This document shows, one piece after another, positions 29,883 through 37,610 of a stretch of DNA of 37,610 nucleotides (position 1 is the first letter of the stretch; each line of letters begins with the position of its first letter). The notes beneath the pieces were generated by a model. It did not search any database, was not told where the DNA came from, and saw only the letters and a program-made list of their open reading frames with translations. This stretch comes from Chromatiales bacterium (GTDB lineage Bacteria > Pseudomonadota > Gammaproteobacteria > JAHELT01): NCBI GenBank assembly GCA_024644045.1, contig JAHELT010000032.1, positions 1 through 37,610 on the forward strand, read 5' to 3'. The translations under genes were made by a program, and so were the position numbers.

Positions 29883-32800
29883 ATGTCCGCCACCCTCACC
29901 GCGATCAAACCCAGAACCGCCCTGCAGCACCATGTCCGGCTGGTCACCGCGGCCAGTCTGTTCGATGGTCACGATGCGTCCATCAACATCATGCGGCGCA
30001 TCCTGCAGGCGTCCGGCGCGGAGGTGATCCACCTCGGCCACAATCGTTCGGTTCGCGAGATCGTGACCGCCGCACTGCAGGAAGACGTCCAGGGGATCGC
30101 GGTCAGCTCCTACCAGGGCGGCCACCTCGAGTACTTCAAGTACATGGTCGACATGCTGCGCGAGCGTGACGGTGCCGGTATCAAGGTGTTCGGCGGGGGT
30201 GGCGGCGTGATCGTCCCGCAGGAGATCGAGGCGCTGCACAACTACGGCGTCACGCGCATCTACTCGCCGGCCGACGGCCAGCGCCTTGGCCTGCAGGGCA
30301 TGATCGACGACATGCTGCAGCAGTGTGACGTCGACCCGGCGGCGGGCCGCGAACTCGATGCCGAAGCACTCACCGGCGGCGATCCCCGCTTGCTGGCACG
30401 CGCGATCACACAGCTCGAAAACAGCGGCGCCGAGAGCGCGCTGGCGCAGTCCGTCATGACGCGGGCCGCGCGGCAGTCCGCAGTCCCGGTGATGGGCATC
30501 ACCGGCACCGGCGGCTCGGGTAAATCCTCGCTGACCGATGAGCTGATCAGACGGTTCAGGCTCGATTACGCCGACGGACTGCGCATCGCCATCCTGGCGA
30601 TCGACCCGACGCGGCGCAGGACGGGCGGCGCGCTGCTCGGCGATCGCATCCGCATGAATGCGATCGATCATGCGCAGATCTACATGCGCTCGCTGGCCAC
30701 CCGCGGCACCGACGGCGAGGTGCCCGCGGCGCTGCCGCAGATCGTGGCCGCCTGCAAGCTGGCCGGTTTCGACCTGGTGGTCGTGGAGACGCCGGGTATC
30801 GGGCAGGGCGATGCCGGCATCGTGGGCTACGTCGATACCTCGCTGTACGTCATGACGCCGGAGTTCGGCGCGGCGAGCCAGCTCGAGAAGATCGACATGC
30901 TGGATTACGCCGACGTGGTGGCTATCAATAAGTTCGACCGTAAAGGCGGCGAGGATGCACTGCGCGACGTTGCCAAGCAGGTGCAGCGCAACCGCGAAGC
31001 GTTCACCCAGAGCGCGGACGAGATGCCGGTGTTCGGCACCATCGCCGCACACTTCAACGACGATGGTGTCACGGCGCTGTATCAGGCGTTGAACGCGCGG
31101 TTGTGCGAACGCGGGTTGCCGCCGTCGCCAGGTACGTTGCCGCGCGTCAACGCGCGCCGCTCCAGCGAGCGTGCCAGCATCATCCCGGCAAACCGCATCC
31201 GCTACCTGGCCGAGATCGCCGAGACCGTGCGCGAATACAAGGCCACGGCGCGCGCACAGGCGGCTGTGGCGCGTGAGCGCCAGCAGTTGCGCGCCAGCCG
31301 GCGCATGCTGGAACAAAGCGGGGGCGACGGCGCCTCGCTGGATGCTTTGATCGCCGAGCGCGAGGCGCAGCTCGACACGCGCGCGCGCAAGCTCCTGGAC
31401 ATCTGGCCGTCCGTGAAGGAGAGCTACGCGGGCGACGAGTACGTAGTGAAAATCCGCGACCGCGAGATTCGCACCCGGCTGAAGCACAAAACGCTCTGCG
31501 GCACGCTGATTTCCAAGGTGGTGCTGCCCGCGTTCGAGGACGAGGGTGAGATCCTGAAATGGCTGCTGCTGGAGAACGTGCCGGGCAGCTTTCCCTACAC
31601 CGCGGGCGTGTTCGCGTTCAAGCGCGAGGGCGAGGATCCGACGCGCATGTTCGCCGGTGAAGGCGACGCCTTTCGCACCAACCGCCGTTTCAAGAAACTC
31701 TCCGAGCATTCGCCGGCCAAGCGTCTGTCCACGGCGTTCGACTCGGTTACGCTGTACGGCTTCGATCCGGACGAGCGTCCCGATATTTACGGCAAGGTCG
31801 GCAACTCCGGCGTTTCCATCGCCACCCTGGACGACCTGAAAGCGCTGTACGATGGTTTCGACCTGTGCGACCCGAAGACCTCGGTGTCGATGACCATCAA
31901 CGGCCCGGCGCCGACCATCCTCGCGATGTTTCTGAACACCGCGATCGATCAGCAGCTCGCGCGCTTCGAGCAGGACAACGCGCGCCAGCCGACCGACGAG
32001 GAGATGGAGAAAATCCGCGCGTGGGCGCTGGAGAACGTACGGGGCACAGTGCAGGCGGACATCCTCAAGGAGGATCAGGGTCAGAACACCTGCATTTTCT
32101 CCACCGAGTTCTCGCTCAAGATGATGGGCGATATCCAGGAGTACTTCGTGCAGCATAAAGTGCGCAACTTCTACTCGGTGTCGATCTCCGGCTACCACAT
32201 CGCCGAAGCCGGCGCCAACCCGATCACTCAACTGGCGCTGACGCTGTCCAACGGCTTCACCTACGTGGAAGCCTACCTCGCACGCGGCATGCACATCGAC
32301 GACTTTGCGCCGAACCTGTCGTTCTTCTTCTCCAACGGAATGGACCCGGAGTACACCGTGATGGGGCGCGTCGCCAGGCGCATCTGGGCCACCGCCATGC
32401 GCTTTCGCTACGACGCCAACGAACGCAGCCAGAAGCTCAAGTACCACGTCCAGACATCGGGTCGTTCGCTGCACGCGCAGGAGATCAGCTTCAACGACAT
32501 CCGCACCACGCTGCAGGCGCTGATCGCGGTGTACGACAACTGCAACAGTCTGCACACCAACGCCTATGACGAGGCGATCACCACGCCGACCGAGGAATCG
32601 GTGCGCCGCGCCATGGCGATCCAGCTCATCATCAACCGCGAGTGGGGGCTGGCGAAAAACGAAAACCCGAACCAGGGCGCGTTCGTGATCGACGAGCTCA
32701 CCGAGCTGGTCGAGGAAGCGGTGCTCGCCGAGTTCGAACGCCTGGCCGAACGCGGCGGCGTCCTCGGCGCGATGGAGACCGGCTATCAGCGCGGCAAGAT

Positions 32801-33137
32801 TCAGGACGAGTCGCTGCTCTACGAGCAGCAGAAGCACGACGGCCGGCTTCCGATCATCGGGGTGAACACGTTTCTCAACCCGCACGGCGAGGAACAGCGC
32901 GAGATCGAGCTGGCTCGCTCCACCGAGACGGAAAAGCAGAGCCAGCTGCAGCGTCTGCAGGCGTTTCACCGCCAGCACGAGAGCGACGCATCCGACGCAC
33001 TGCGGCGCGTGCGTGAGGCGGCCATGCACAACCGTAACGTGTTCGCGGCGCTGGTCGATGCGGTGCGCTACTGCTCGCTCGGTCAGATAACCGATGCGCT
33101 GTTCGAGGTCGGGGGCCAGTACCGGCGCAGCATGTAG
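29883..33137 (+). CDS. icmF: Fused isobutyryl-CoA mutase (IcmF)
   Basis: This adenosylcobalamin enzyme interconverts isobutyryl-CoA and n-butyryl-CoA, and in some members isovaleryl- and pivalyl-CoA. 1084 aa in the order expected of IcmF: B12-binding domain ([14 protein letters not shown], His30 as cobalt ligand), MeaI-type GTPase chaperone domain with P-loop GTGGSGKS at 208-215 and [14 protein letters not shown], a linker, then the substrate-binding mutase barrel ([38 protein letters not shown], and [14 protein letters not shown]). The start ATG 29883 has GGAG 7 nt upstream; ATG 29814 is less likely. The LiuR-type site in front links it to branched-chain degradation, where isobutyryl-CoA comes from valine. 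No cobalamin riboswitch is visible. Confidence 0.96.
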   Translation: MSATLTAIKPRTALQHHVRLVTAASLFDGHDASINIMRRILQASGAEVIHLGHNRSVREIVTAALQEDVQGIAVSSYQGGHLEYFKYMVDMLRERDGAGIKVFGGGGGVIVPQEIEALHNYGVTRIYSPADGQRLGLQGMIDDMLQQCDVDPAAGRELDAEALTGGDPRLLARAITQLENSGAESALAQSVMTRAARQSAVPVMGITGTGGSGKSSLTDELIRRFRLDYADGLRIAILAIDPTRRRTGGALLGDRIRMNAIDHAQIYMRSLATRGTDGEVPAALPQIVAACKLAGFDLVVVETPGIGQGDAGIVGYVDTSLYVMTPEFGAASQLEKIDMLDYADVVAINKFDRKGGEDALRDVAKQVQRNREAFTQSADEMPVFGTIAAHFNDDGVTALYQALNARLCERGLPPSPGTLPRVNARRSSERASIIPANRIRYLAEIAETVREYKATARAQAAVARERQQLRASRRMLEQSGGDGASLDALIAEREAQLDTRARKLLDIWPSVKESYAGDEYVVKIRDREIRTRLKHKTLCGTLISKVVLPAFEDEGEILKWLLLENVPGSFPYTAGVFAFKREGEDPTRMFAGEGDAFRTNRRFKKLSEHSPAKRLSTAFDSVTLYGFDPDERPDIYGKVGNSGVSIATLDDLKALYDGFDLCDPKTSVSMTINGPAPTILAMFLNTAIDQQLARFEQDNARQPTDEEMEKIRAWALENVRGTVQADILKEDQGQNTCIFSTEFSLKMMGDIQEYFVQHKVRNFYSVSISGYHIAEAGANPITQLALTLSNGFTYVEAYLARGMHIDDFAPNLSFFFSNGMDPEYTVMGRVARRIWATAMRFRYDANERSQKLKYHVQTSGRSLHAQEISFNDIRTTLQALIAVYDNCNSLHTNAYDEAITTPTEESVRRAMAIQLIINREWGLAKNENPNQGAFVIDELTELVEEAVLAEFERLAERGGVLGAMETGYQRGKIQDESLLYEQQKHDGRLPIIGVNTFLNPHGEEQREIELARSTETEKQSQLQRLQAFHRQHESDASDALRRVREAAMHNRNVFAALVDAVRYCSLGQITDALFEVGGQYRRSM

Positions 33138-33146
33138 GCTCGGTTG

Positions 33147-33172
33147 CATCCGGATCGCCGAATCTGGCGTAT
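33147..33172 (+). promoter_or_regulatory. Possible ECF-type promoter of the sigma/anti-sigma operon
   Basis: CATCC (33147-33151), a 16-bp spacer and CGTAT (33168-33172) lie 67 bp before the sigma-factor ATG. The form resembles ECF promoters with an AAC/ATCC-like -35 and CGT-type -10, so autoregulation is possible. This is a guess from motif shape alone. Confidence 0.3.
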
Positions 33173-33238
33173 AAGTAAGATACCGCCGGTGACGCAGGCG
33201 GACGGGAAGCTTACGCAGATGGGAAAGCCGTTCAAGCT

Positions 33239-33805
33239 ATGGAAAAGCGCGTGAACGACAGCGACCGCACGCTGGCGTCGCTGCTCGAGGCGTGCGCGCT
33301 AGGCGATCGTAAGGCCTTCGAAACCCTGTACCGGAAAACGGCCCCGCGCCTGTACGGCGTGCAGCTGCGCATCCTCGGCGTGCCGGCGCTGGCCGAGGAA
33401 GCGTTGCAGGAGACATTCATTCAGGTCTGGCGTCACGCCACCGAGTACCGCTCGAACCGCGGGGCGGCGCTGGCCTGGCTGACCGGCATCGCGCGCTTCA
33501 GGGCGCTGGACATCCGGCGCGGCCAACGCCCCAGCGATCCGCTCGAGACCGCTGAGGCGCAGCGGGCGCTGGGCGAGAGCGAATCCGCGGCCGCCGTGTT
33601 CGACAGCCTGACCCGCGGTGATACGCTGCAGCGCTGCTTGGAGCGGTTGAGCGCGCCGGCACGCCAGTGCGTGATCCTGGCGTTTTGCGAAGGTTACACG
33701 CACGATGAACTGAGCCGGCGCCTGGCGACGCCGATCGGCACGGTCAAGAGCTGGATTCGCCGCAGCCTGCAGCGGCTGAAGCTCTGTATCGATGAATTAT
33801 CGTAA
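33239..33805 (+). CDS. ECF-family RNA polymerase sigma factor
   Basis: 188 aa. Region 2 runs over about residues 24-95 (GDRKAFETLYRKTAPRLYGVQLRILGVPALAEEALQETFIQVWRHATEY, then ALAWLTGIARFRALDIRR) and region 4 over about 130-185 (CLERLSAPARQCVILAFCEGYTHDELSRRLATPIGTVKSWIRRSLQRLK). With an RskA-like anti-sigma gene overlapping its 3' end (14 bp), it belongs to the SigK/RskA type of ECF pairs. The start ATG 33239 is listed; GTG 33251 is an alternative. The genes it controls cannot be read from this window. Confidence 0.95.
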   Translation: MEKRVNDSDRTLASLLEACALGDRKAFETLYRKTAPRLYGVQLRILGVPALAEEALQETFIQVWRHATEYRSNRGAALAWLTGIARFRALDIRRGQRPSDPLETAEAQRALGESESAAAVFDSLTRGDTLQRCLERLSAPARQCVILAFCEGYTHDELSRRLATPIGTVKSWIRRSLQRLKLCIDELS

Positions 33806-34493
33806 CCCACAGCTCCGCGACCTGCTGGCCGGCGAGTACGTGCTCGGAACGCTGCGCGGCGCCGCGCGGCGGCGCTTCGAACGACTGCTGCAAACCGATC
33901 TGGAACTGCAGGACCGGGTGACGGACTGGGAGAACCGGCTGTTACCGCTGAGTGACTCGACGCCGCCGGTGACGCCGGGCGAGCACGTGTGGCCGCGCAT
34001 TGCCGCCGCGGTGGCGGGACCGGCGCGGGCTCCGGTGCCGGGGTTCTGGCAGCGGCTCGCCGTCTGGCGCGGCATGGCCATAGGCGCGGCGCTGACAAGC
34101 GCGATTCTGGCGGTACTGCTGCTCGTGCCGGCGCTTCGGCCGCCGCCCGGACCGGGCCTGGATGCCGTGGCAGTGATCAACGACGCGCAGGCGCAACCCC
34201 TGTGGTTGCTGCGTGTCGATACGGCGCAGCGGGTGCTCGAAGTGGAGGTGCTGCGGCGCGCGGCGCTTCCCGCGGGCAAGGTCCACGAGCTCTGGCTGCT
34301 GCCCGGCGGCGCGCAGGCCCCCGTTTCGCTCGGCCTCTTACCCGAATCGGACGCCGGGGTCCTGCCCATCGATGATCCGCAACGCCTGCTCGCGGCGGCC
34401 GGGCTCGCGGTCAGTCTGGAGCCTGCCGGCGGCTCGCCGACGGGCGCCCCGACCGGACCGGTGCTCTACCAGGCGTCGCTGCACCTTCTGTAG
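33792..34493 (+). CDS. RskA-like membrane anti-sigma factor
   Basis: 233 aa. The N-terminal anti-sigma domain (LRDLLAGEYVLGTLRGAARRRFERLLQTDLELQDRVTDWENRLLPL) should bind the sigma factor in the cytoplasm. One membrane segment follows (AIGAALTSAILAVLLLVPAL, about residues 95-114), then a periplasmic RskA-type domain (VAVINDAQAQPLWLLRVD ... LPAGKVHELWLLPGGAQAPVSLGLLPE ... LAVSLEPAGGSPTGAPTGPVLYQA). The PTGAPTGPV ending is typical of this group. It has no zinc-binding HxxxCxxC motif. The gene overlaps the sigma gene by 14 bp, so they are coupled. The inducing signal is unknown. Confidence 0.93.
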   Translation: MNYRNPQLRDLLAGEYVLGTLRGAARRRFERLLQTDLELQDRVTDWENRLLPLSDSTPPVTPGEHVWPRIAAAVAGPARAPVPGFWQRLAVWRGMAIGAALTSAILAVLLLVPALRPPPGPGLDAVAVINDAQAQPLWLLRVDTAQRVLEVEVLRRAALPAGKVHELWLLPGGAQAPVSLGLLPESDAGVLPIDDPQRLLAAAGLAVSLEPAGGSPTGAPTGPVLYQASLHLL

Positions 34494-34535
34494 GTGCCGT
34501 CGCGCGCCGGCCGGGACCGCTCGCCGTGCGCCGCA

Positions 34536-34694
34536 TCAACCGTCAGCAGAACAGCGGCAGTCGGTGCTCTCGAGTAAAACCTGCTGGTACCCGCTCGGGG
34601 CGGTGGCCAGGGCCGAGCTTGCAACCGTGGTGAAGCCCACGTAGACCAGGCAGGCGGTTACCAGCATGATCGCGTTTCGCAGCCCTCTGGACAT
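34536..34694 (-). CDS. Small exported or membrane-anchored peptide with a CxC tail
   Basis: 52 aa: a basic N-terminus (MSRGLRN), a hydrophobic core (AIMLVTACLVYVGFTTVASSALA) that could be a signal peptide or anchor, then about 25 residues ending in STDCRCSADG. The start ATG 34694 has a very good AGGAGA ribosome site 7 nt upstream. It converges with the anti-sigma gene, whose stop is only 42 bp away. No family is recognised. The coding case rests on the ribosome site and the signal-like sequence. Confidence 0.55.
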   Translation of the reverse strand: MSRGLRNAIMLVTACLVYVGFTTVASSALATAPSGYQQVLLESTDCRCSADG

Positions 34695-34824
34695 GGCAGC
34701 TCTCCTGTTGTGCGCCGGGTCAGAGCATGGCGCAAAGCGTGATCGCGCGCAGTGCACCAATGGCGCTTCCGGAGGTGATCCAGTTACCTTGCCGGAGGGC
34801 GGGCGAGGACGACAGCCCGGGTCA

Positions 34825-34847
34825 CCTATGTTGCAGTGCAACATAGG
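34825..34847. promoter_or_regulatory. PHA operator 1 before phaA
   Basis: Perfect 10-bp arms (CCTATGTTGC and GCAACATAGG) flank an AGT spacer, the longest and most symmetric of the four copies. It overlaps the -35 region of a possible promoter whose -10 box is TATAAA at 34852-34857. Confidence 0.8.
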
Positions 34848-34851
34848 GTCG

Positions 34852-34857
34852 TATAAA
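34852..34857 (+). promoter_or_regulatory. Possible -10 box of phaA-phaB
   Basis: TATAAA stands 4 bp after the first operator, with TTGCAG (34831-34836) a possible -35 at a short 15-bp spacer inside the operator. A second operator follows at 34894. Repressor bound at both would block initiation. Confidence 0.4.
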
Positions 34858-34893
34858 CTACGCGGCTAAATCTGATAATTTCGCACCCATCGA

Positions 34894-34908
34894 TGTTGCG
34901 TCGCAACA
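34894..34908. promoter_or_regulatory. PHA operator 2 before phaA
   Basis: TGTTGC-GTC-GCAACA, perfect 6-bp arms with the same 3-bp spacing, 21 bp before the phaA ATG. It repeats the half-site of operator 1, 69 bp centre to centre from it. Confidence 0.7.
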
Positions 34909-34929
34909 ACGCAAGCTGGAGGAACCATC

Positions 34930-36117
34930 ATGTCTGAACGTGAAGTCGTCGTGTTGAGCGCCGTCCGTACCCCCGTGGGCACCTACGGCGGCACCCTGAA
35001 AGACCAGGCCACCGTCGATCTGGCCGCCCTGGTCGTGCGTGAGTCGGTGCAGCGCGCCGGCGTGGACTCCGAGGACATCGGCCACTGCGTGTTCGGCAAC
35101 GTGGTGCACACCGACACCCGCGATATGTACCTGAGCCGGGTGGCCGCCATCCAGGGCGGTCTGCCCAACGAGACCCCGGCGTTCACCCTGAACCGGTTGT
35201 GCGGCAGCGGCCTGCAGGCCATCGTCTCCGGTGCCCAGGTCATCAAAATGGGCGACGCCGATGCGGTGGTGGCCGGTGGCGCCGAGAACATGAGCCGCGG
35301 CCAGTACTGGCTGCCGGGCATGCGCTGGGGTCAGCGCATGAACGCGGGTCAGGTGGTCGATGCGATGGTCGGCGCGCTCACCGACCCGTTCGACGACTGC
35401 CACATGGGCATGACGGCCGAGAACATCGCTGAGAAATGGCAGATCACGCGCGAAGACCAGGATGCCCTCGCGGTCGAAAGCCACAAGCGCGCCGCCAATG
35501 CCATCGACAAGGGCTACTTCAAAGAGCAGATCGTGCCGGTCGAGATCAAGTCCCGTAAGGGCACCCAGGTGTTCGACACCGACGAGCACGTGCGCCGCGA
35601 CGCGACCCTGGAAGGCATGGCGAAACTGCGCCCGGTGTTCGCGAAGGACGGCTCGGTCACCGCCGGCAACGCGTCCGGCATCAACGACGCGGCCTCGGCG
35701 ATCGTGATGATGGAAGCCAAGGTAGCCAAGAAGAAAGGCCTGAAGCCGCTGGCGCGACTGGTCGGCTATGCGCACGCCGGCGTGGATCCGAAGTACATGG
35801 GCATAGGCCCGGTGCCTGCGGTGCGCAAGCTGCTGGAAAGCACGGGCGTGAAGCTCGAGGATATCGACGTGTTCGAGGTCAACGAGGCGTTTGCCGCGCA
35901 GGCGCTGGCCGTCTGCCGCGATCTCGGCCTGCCGATGGACAAGACCAACCCTAACGGCAGCGGCATCTCGCTGGGTCACCCGATCGGCGCAACCGGCAGT
36001 ATCGTGACCACCAAGGCGCTTCACGAGATGCAGCGCGTGGGCAGCCAGTACGGGCTGGTGACGATGTGTATCGGCGGCGGACAGGGCATTGCCGCGCTCT
36101 TCGAGCGCATGCACTAA
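34930..36117 (+). CDS. phaA: Acetyl-CoA C-acetyltransferase of PHA synthesis (beta-ketothiolase)
   Basis: It condenses two acetyl-CoA into acetoacetyl-CoA, the first step to polyhydroxybutyrate. 395 aa with Cys91 in [11 protein letters not shown], His in [23 protein letters not shown] and the second Cys in CIGGGQG. The start ATG 34930 has GGAGG 7 nt upstream. It is followed by phaB after 24 bp and preceded by two PHA operators. Since phaC1 and phaC2 lie 20 kb away with the same operator, the assignment to PHA synthesis is well supported. The thiolase encoded at 22172 is probably catabolic. Confidence 0.93.
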   Translation: MSEREVVVLSAVRTPVGTYGGTLKDQATVDLAALVVRESVQRAGVDSEDIGHCVFGNVVHTDTRDMYLSRVAAIQGGLPNETPAFTLNRLCGSGLQAIVSGAQVIKMGDADAVVAGGAENMSRGQYWLPGMRWGQRMNAGQVVDAMVGALTDPFDDCHMGMTAENIAEKWQITREDQDALAVESHKRAANAIDKGYFKEQIVPVEIKSRKGTQVFDTDEHVRRDATLEGMAKLRPVFAKDGSVTAGNASGINDAASAIVMMEAKVAKKKGLKPLARLVGYAHAGVDPKYMGIGPVPAVRKLLESTGVKLEDIDVFEVNEAFAAQALAVCRDLGLPMDKTNPNGSGISLGHPIGATGSIVTTKALHEMQRVGSQYGLVTMCIGGGQGIAALFERMH

Positions 36118-36141
36118 ACCAACGACAGCGGAGGACAGGAT

Positions 36142-36864
36142 ATGGCTCGAGTAGCACTGGTCACGGGCGGCACGCGAGGAATCGGCGAAGCCATCAGCGT
36201 GGCCCTGAAAGACGCCGGTTACAATGTCGCTGCGAACTACGCGGGCAACGACAAAGCCGCCAAGGCGTTCACCGAACGTACCGGCATACCCGCTTACAAG
36301 TTCGACGTTTCGGATTTCGATGCGGTGCAGGCCGGGATCGCCAAGATCGAGGACGAGGTGGGGCCGGTCGAGGTGCTGGTCAACAACGCCGGTATTACCC
36401 GGGACGGCACGCTGCACCGCATGGATTTCGACAACTGGAACGCGGTTCTGCAGACGAACCTCTCGTCCTGCTTCAGCTGCTGCCGCGCAGTGATCGAAGG
36501 CATGCGCGGGCGCAGCTTCGGGCGCATCGTGAACATCGGTTCGGTAAACGGCCAGGCGGGACAGTACGGGCAGGTCAACTACGCGGCCGCCAAGTCCGGC
36601 ATCCACGGCTTCACCAAGGCGCTGGCCAAGGAAGGTGCCGCGAAGGGCATCACCGTGAACGCGATCGCGCCCGGTTACGTCGATACCGACATGGTGCGTG
36701 CGGTGCCGGAGGACGTGCTGGGGAAGATCATCAAGACCATCCCCGTCGGCCGCCTCGGCACCGCCGAGGACATCGCGCGCGGCGTGCTGTTCCTGGTCGA
36801 CGACAATGCCACGTTCATCACCGGATCGACGATCGACATCAACGGCGGCATGCACATGTATTGA
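36142..36864 (+). CDS. phaB: Acetoacetyl-CoA reductase
   Basis: It reduces acetoacetyl-CoA to (R)-3-hydroxybutyryl-CoA with NADPH, giving the substrate of PhaC. 240 aa, SDR family: GTRGIGEAI cofactor loop near residue 10, VNNAGITRDGTLHRM characteristic of PhaB and FabG, Ser in NIGSVNGQAGQYGQ, Tyr147 and Lys151 in YAAAK. SVNGQAGQYGQVNYAAAKSG and the C-terminal GSTIDINGGMHM favour PhaB over FabG. The ribosome site GGAGGA lies 7 nt before ATG 36142. It is in an operon with phaA and is followed by a terminator at 36952. Confidence 0.93.
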   Translation: MARVALVTGGTRGIGEAISVALKDAGYNVAANYAGNDKAAKAFTERTGIPAYKFDVSDFDAVQAGIAKIEDEVGPVEVLVNNAGITRDGTLHRMDFDNWNAVLQTNLSSCFSCCRAVIEGMRGRSFGRIVNIGSVNGQAGQYGQVNYAAAKSGIHGFTKALAKEGAAKGITVNAIAPGYVDTDMVRAVPEDVLGKIIKTIPVGRLGTAEDIARGVLFLVDDNATFITGSTIDINGGMHMY

Positions 36865-36870
36865 GCGCAC

Positions 36871-36883
36871 GGGGACTGTCCCC
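36871..36883. repeat. Second copy of the GGGGAC-N-GTCCCC repeat
   Basis: GGGGACTGTCCCC lies 7 bp after the phaB stop and matches the palindromic core of the element at 19820-19908. It may mark an independent insertion of the same kind of short repeat at a gene end. Confidence 0.7.
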
Positions 36884-36951
36884 TCACCCTGACGTGCTTC
36901 TGTTCCACGTTCTACAGAGCCGTCAATTGAGCCGTTGACGCGGATCGGACA

Positions 36952-36978
36952 AACGGGCTCCTCTGGAGCCCGTTTTTT
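36952..36978 (+). terminator. Factor-independent terminator of phaA-phaB
   Basis: AACGGGCTCC and GGAGCCCGTT form a perfect 10-bp stem with a TCT loop, followed by a run of T. It is 88 bp after the phaB stop. Confidence 0.92.
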
Positions 36979-36984
36979 ATTGCC

Positions 36985-37057
36985 CCCTCATCCAACCCTT
37001 CTCCCCCGGGAGAAGGGCTTTCTTTATTCCCCTCTCCCGCTGGGAGAGGGGTGAGGG
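36985..37057. repeat. REP-like double-hairpin element between convergent genes
   Basis: CCCTCA (36985) and TGAGGG (37052) flank two hairpins: CCCTTCTCCC-CC-GGGAGAAGGG (36996-37017) and CCCCTCTCCC-GCT-GGGAGAGGGG (37029-37051). This CCCTCTCCC palindrome type is a common extragenic repeat in GC-rich proteobacteria. It abuts the stop codon of the next gene and may act as an mRNA 3'-end stabiliser. Confidence 0.85.
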
Positions 37058-37610
37058 TCACTCGTAGCTGCGCACGTCGTCGATGACTTTGCCGTCGTTG
37101 GCGAGACTGCCGGGGGCCGTGAGGACCACCTCGCCGCGCAGCTTGCAGATCTCACGGATGCTCGCCACGATCGCATCGGCGAGATCGGCGTCGCTGGCGG
37201 CCACCTCGCAATGCAGCGTCATCACGTCGCTGTCCGCATCGCGGTCCACCACCAGGCGGCCTTTCACCACGTCCGGATGGCGGCGCAGCACCTCGGCGAC
37301 CTGCTCCGGGTGCACGAACATGCCTTTCACCTTGGTCGTCTGGTCGGCGCGTCCCATCCAGCCTTTTATGCGCACGTTGGTGCGGCCGCACGGGCTGTCA
37401 CCGTTCATCACGGCGGAAAGGTCGCCGGTACCGAACCGGATCAGCGGGTACTCCCGGCAGAACGTCGTGACCACGACCTCGCCGACTTCCCCGTCGGGCA
37501 GCGGTTCGCTGGTGCCGGGGCGCACGATCTCGAGAATGATCCCCTCATCGACGATCATGCCTTCGCGCGCCTCGGACTCGTAGGCGATCAGCCCCAGGTC
37601 CGCGCTCGCA
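37058..37610 (-). CDS. Phenylacetate-CoA ligase family protein (C-terminal part)
   Basis: The frame continues past the right edge of the window, so the N-terminal part and start are missing; the ATG at 37558 is internal. The visible part includes DLGLIAYESEA, the segment following the adenylate-binding motif, then EVGEVVVTTFCREYPLIRFGTGDLSAV, RTNVRIKGWMGRADQTTKVKGMFVHPEQVAEVLRRHP and a small C-terminal domain ending in KVIDDVRSYE. This is the PaaK-type architecture, distinct from the two ANL enzymes encoded at 9313 and 27174. It activates an aryl or alkyl carboxylate with CoA; the true substrate is unknown. Convergent with phaB. Confidence 0.88.
   Translation of the reverse strand, partial: ASADLGLIAYESEAREGMIVDEGIILEIVRPGTSEPLPDGEVGEVVVTTFCREYPLIRFGTGDLSAVMNGDSPCGRTNVRIKGWMGRADQTTKVKGMFVHPEQVAEVLRRHPDVVKGRLVVDRDADSDVMTLHCEVAASDADLADAIVASIREICKLRGEVVLTAPGSLANDGKVIDDVRSYE

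Noticed and set aside
29760-33149. 1129-aa open frame on the minus strand opposite icmF
   Set aside because: It mirrors icmF exactly, has no ribosome site or domain, and its His/Val/Leu/Arg-rich composition is the usual antisense shadow of GC-rich coding sequence.
34858-36870. 670-aa minus-strand open frame opposite phaA and phaB
   Set aside because: Antisense shadow of two clear genes; it also runs through the PHA operators.

Overview
The window is a GC-rich chromosomal segment, most likely from a gammaproteobacterium. The reasons are a LiuR-type MerR regulator with its operators, class I PHA synthases, an IcmF-type fused mutase, and many GTG/TTG starts. The species cannot be named from the sequence. 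I see no rRNA, tRNA, CRISPR array, phage or transposase gene. Almost everything concerns acyl-CoA chemistry: making, trimming, rearranging, hydrolysing and polymerising CoA thioesters.

Layout. 1-680: tail of an acidic, repeat-bearing secreted protein. 845-3801: ETF-ubiquinone oxidoreductase (-), then a hotdog thioesterase and an SDR dehydrogenase (+). 3851-6545: small outer-membrane and unknown proteins, then a tightly overlapping (-) operon of a DsbA-fold isomerase, a BadI-like ring-cleaving hydrolase and a DUF2237 protein. 6859-9205: a DUF4382 lipoprotein with Asp-rich and GDPG tandem repeats, a strong terminator, and two small paralogous unknown proteins. 9313-10941: acyl-CoA synthetase. 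11531-15194: two tandem PHA synthase genes, the first split by a frameshift-like ATGA junction. 15214-18607: (-) GATase, heparin-lyase-like protein, Fpg/Nei glycosylase and an ECHDC3-like crotonase. 18703-19835: (+) thioesterase and haloacid dehalogenase. 19907-25126: (-) operon with a thioesterase, isovaleryl-CoA dehydrogenase, thiolase, acyl-CoA dehydrogenase, HMG-CoA lyase and DUF1289 protein. 25248-26295: a zinc-ribbon membrane protein and LiuR. 26350-29710: (-) benzoate-CoA-ligase-type operon. 29883-33137: IcmF (+). 33239-34694: ECF sigma factor, anti-sigma factor and a small secreted protein. 34930-36864: phaA-phaB. 37058-end: part of a phenylacetate-CoA ligase.

Two regulatory circuits can be read directly. 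(1) A palindrome ATGYTGC-N3-GCARCAT or a close variant lies before phaC1, phaC2 and (twice) phaA, tying loci 20 kb apart into one PHA regulon. (2) A TTGACGTTTAC-type palindrome lies before the leucine/acyl-CoA operon, before liuR itself in a 19-bp promoter spacer typical of MerR control, and between icmF and the CoA-ligase operon. The inferred logic is that branched-chain, cyclic or aromatic acids are activated and broken down to acetyl-CoA and other short acyl-CoAs, electrons enter the quinone pool through ETF-QO, and surplus acetyl-CoA goes to polyhydroxyalkanoate through PhaA, PhaB and PhaC.
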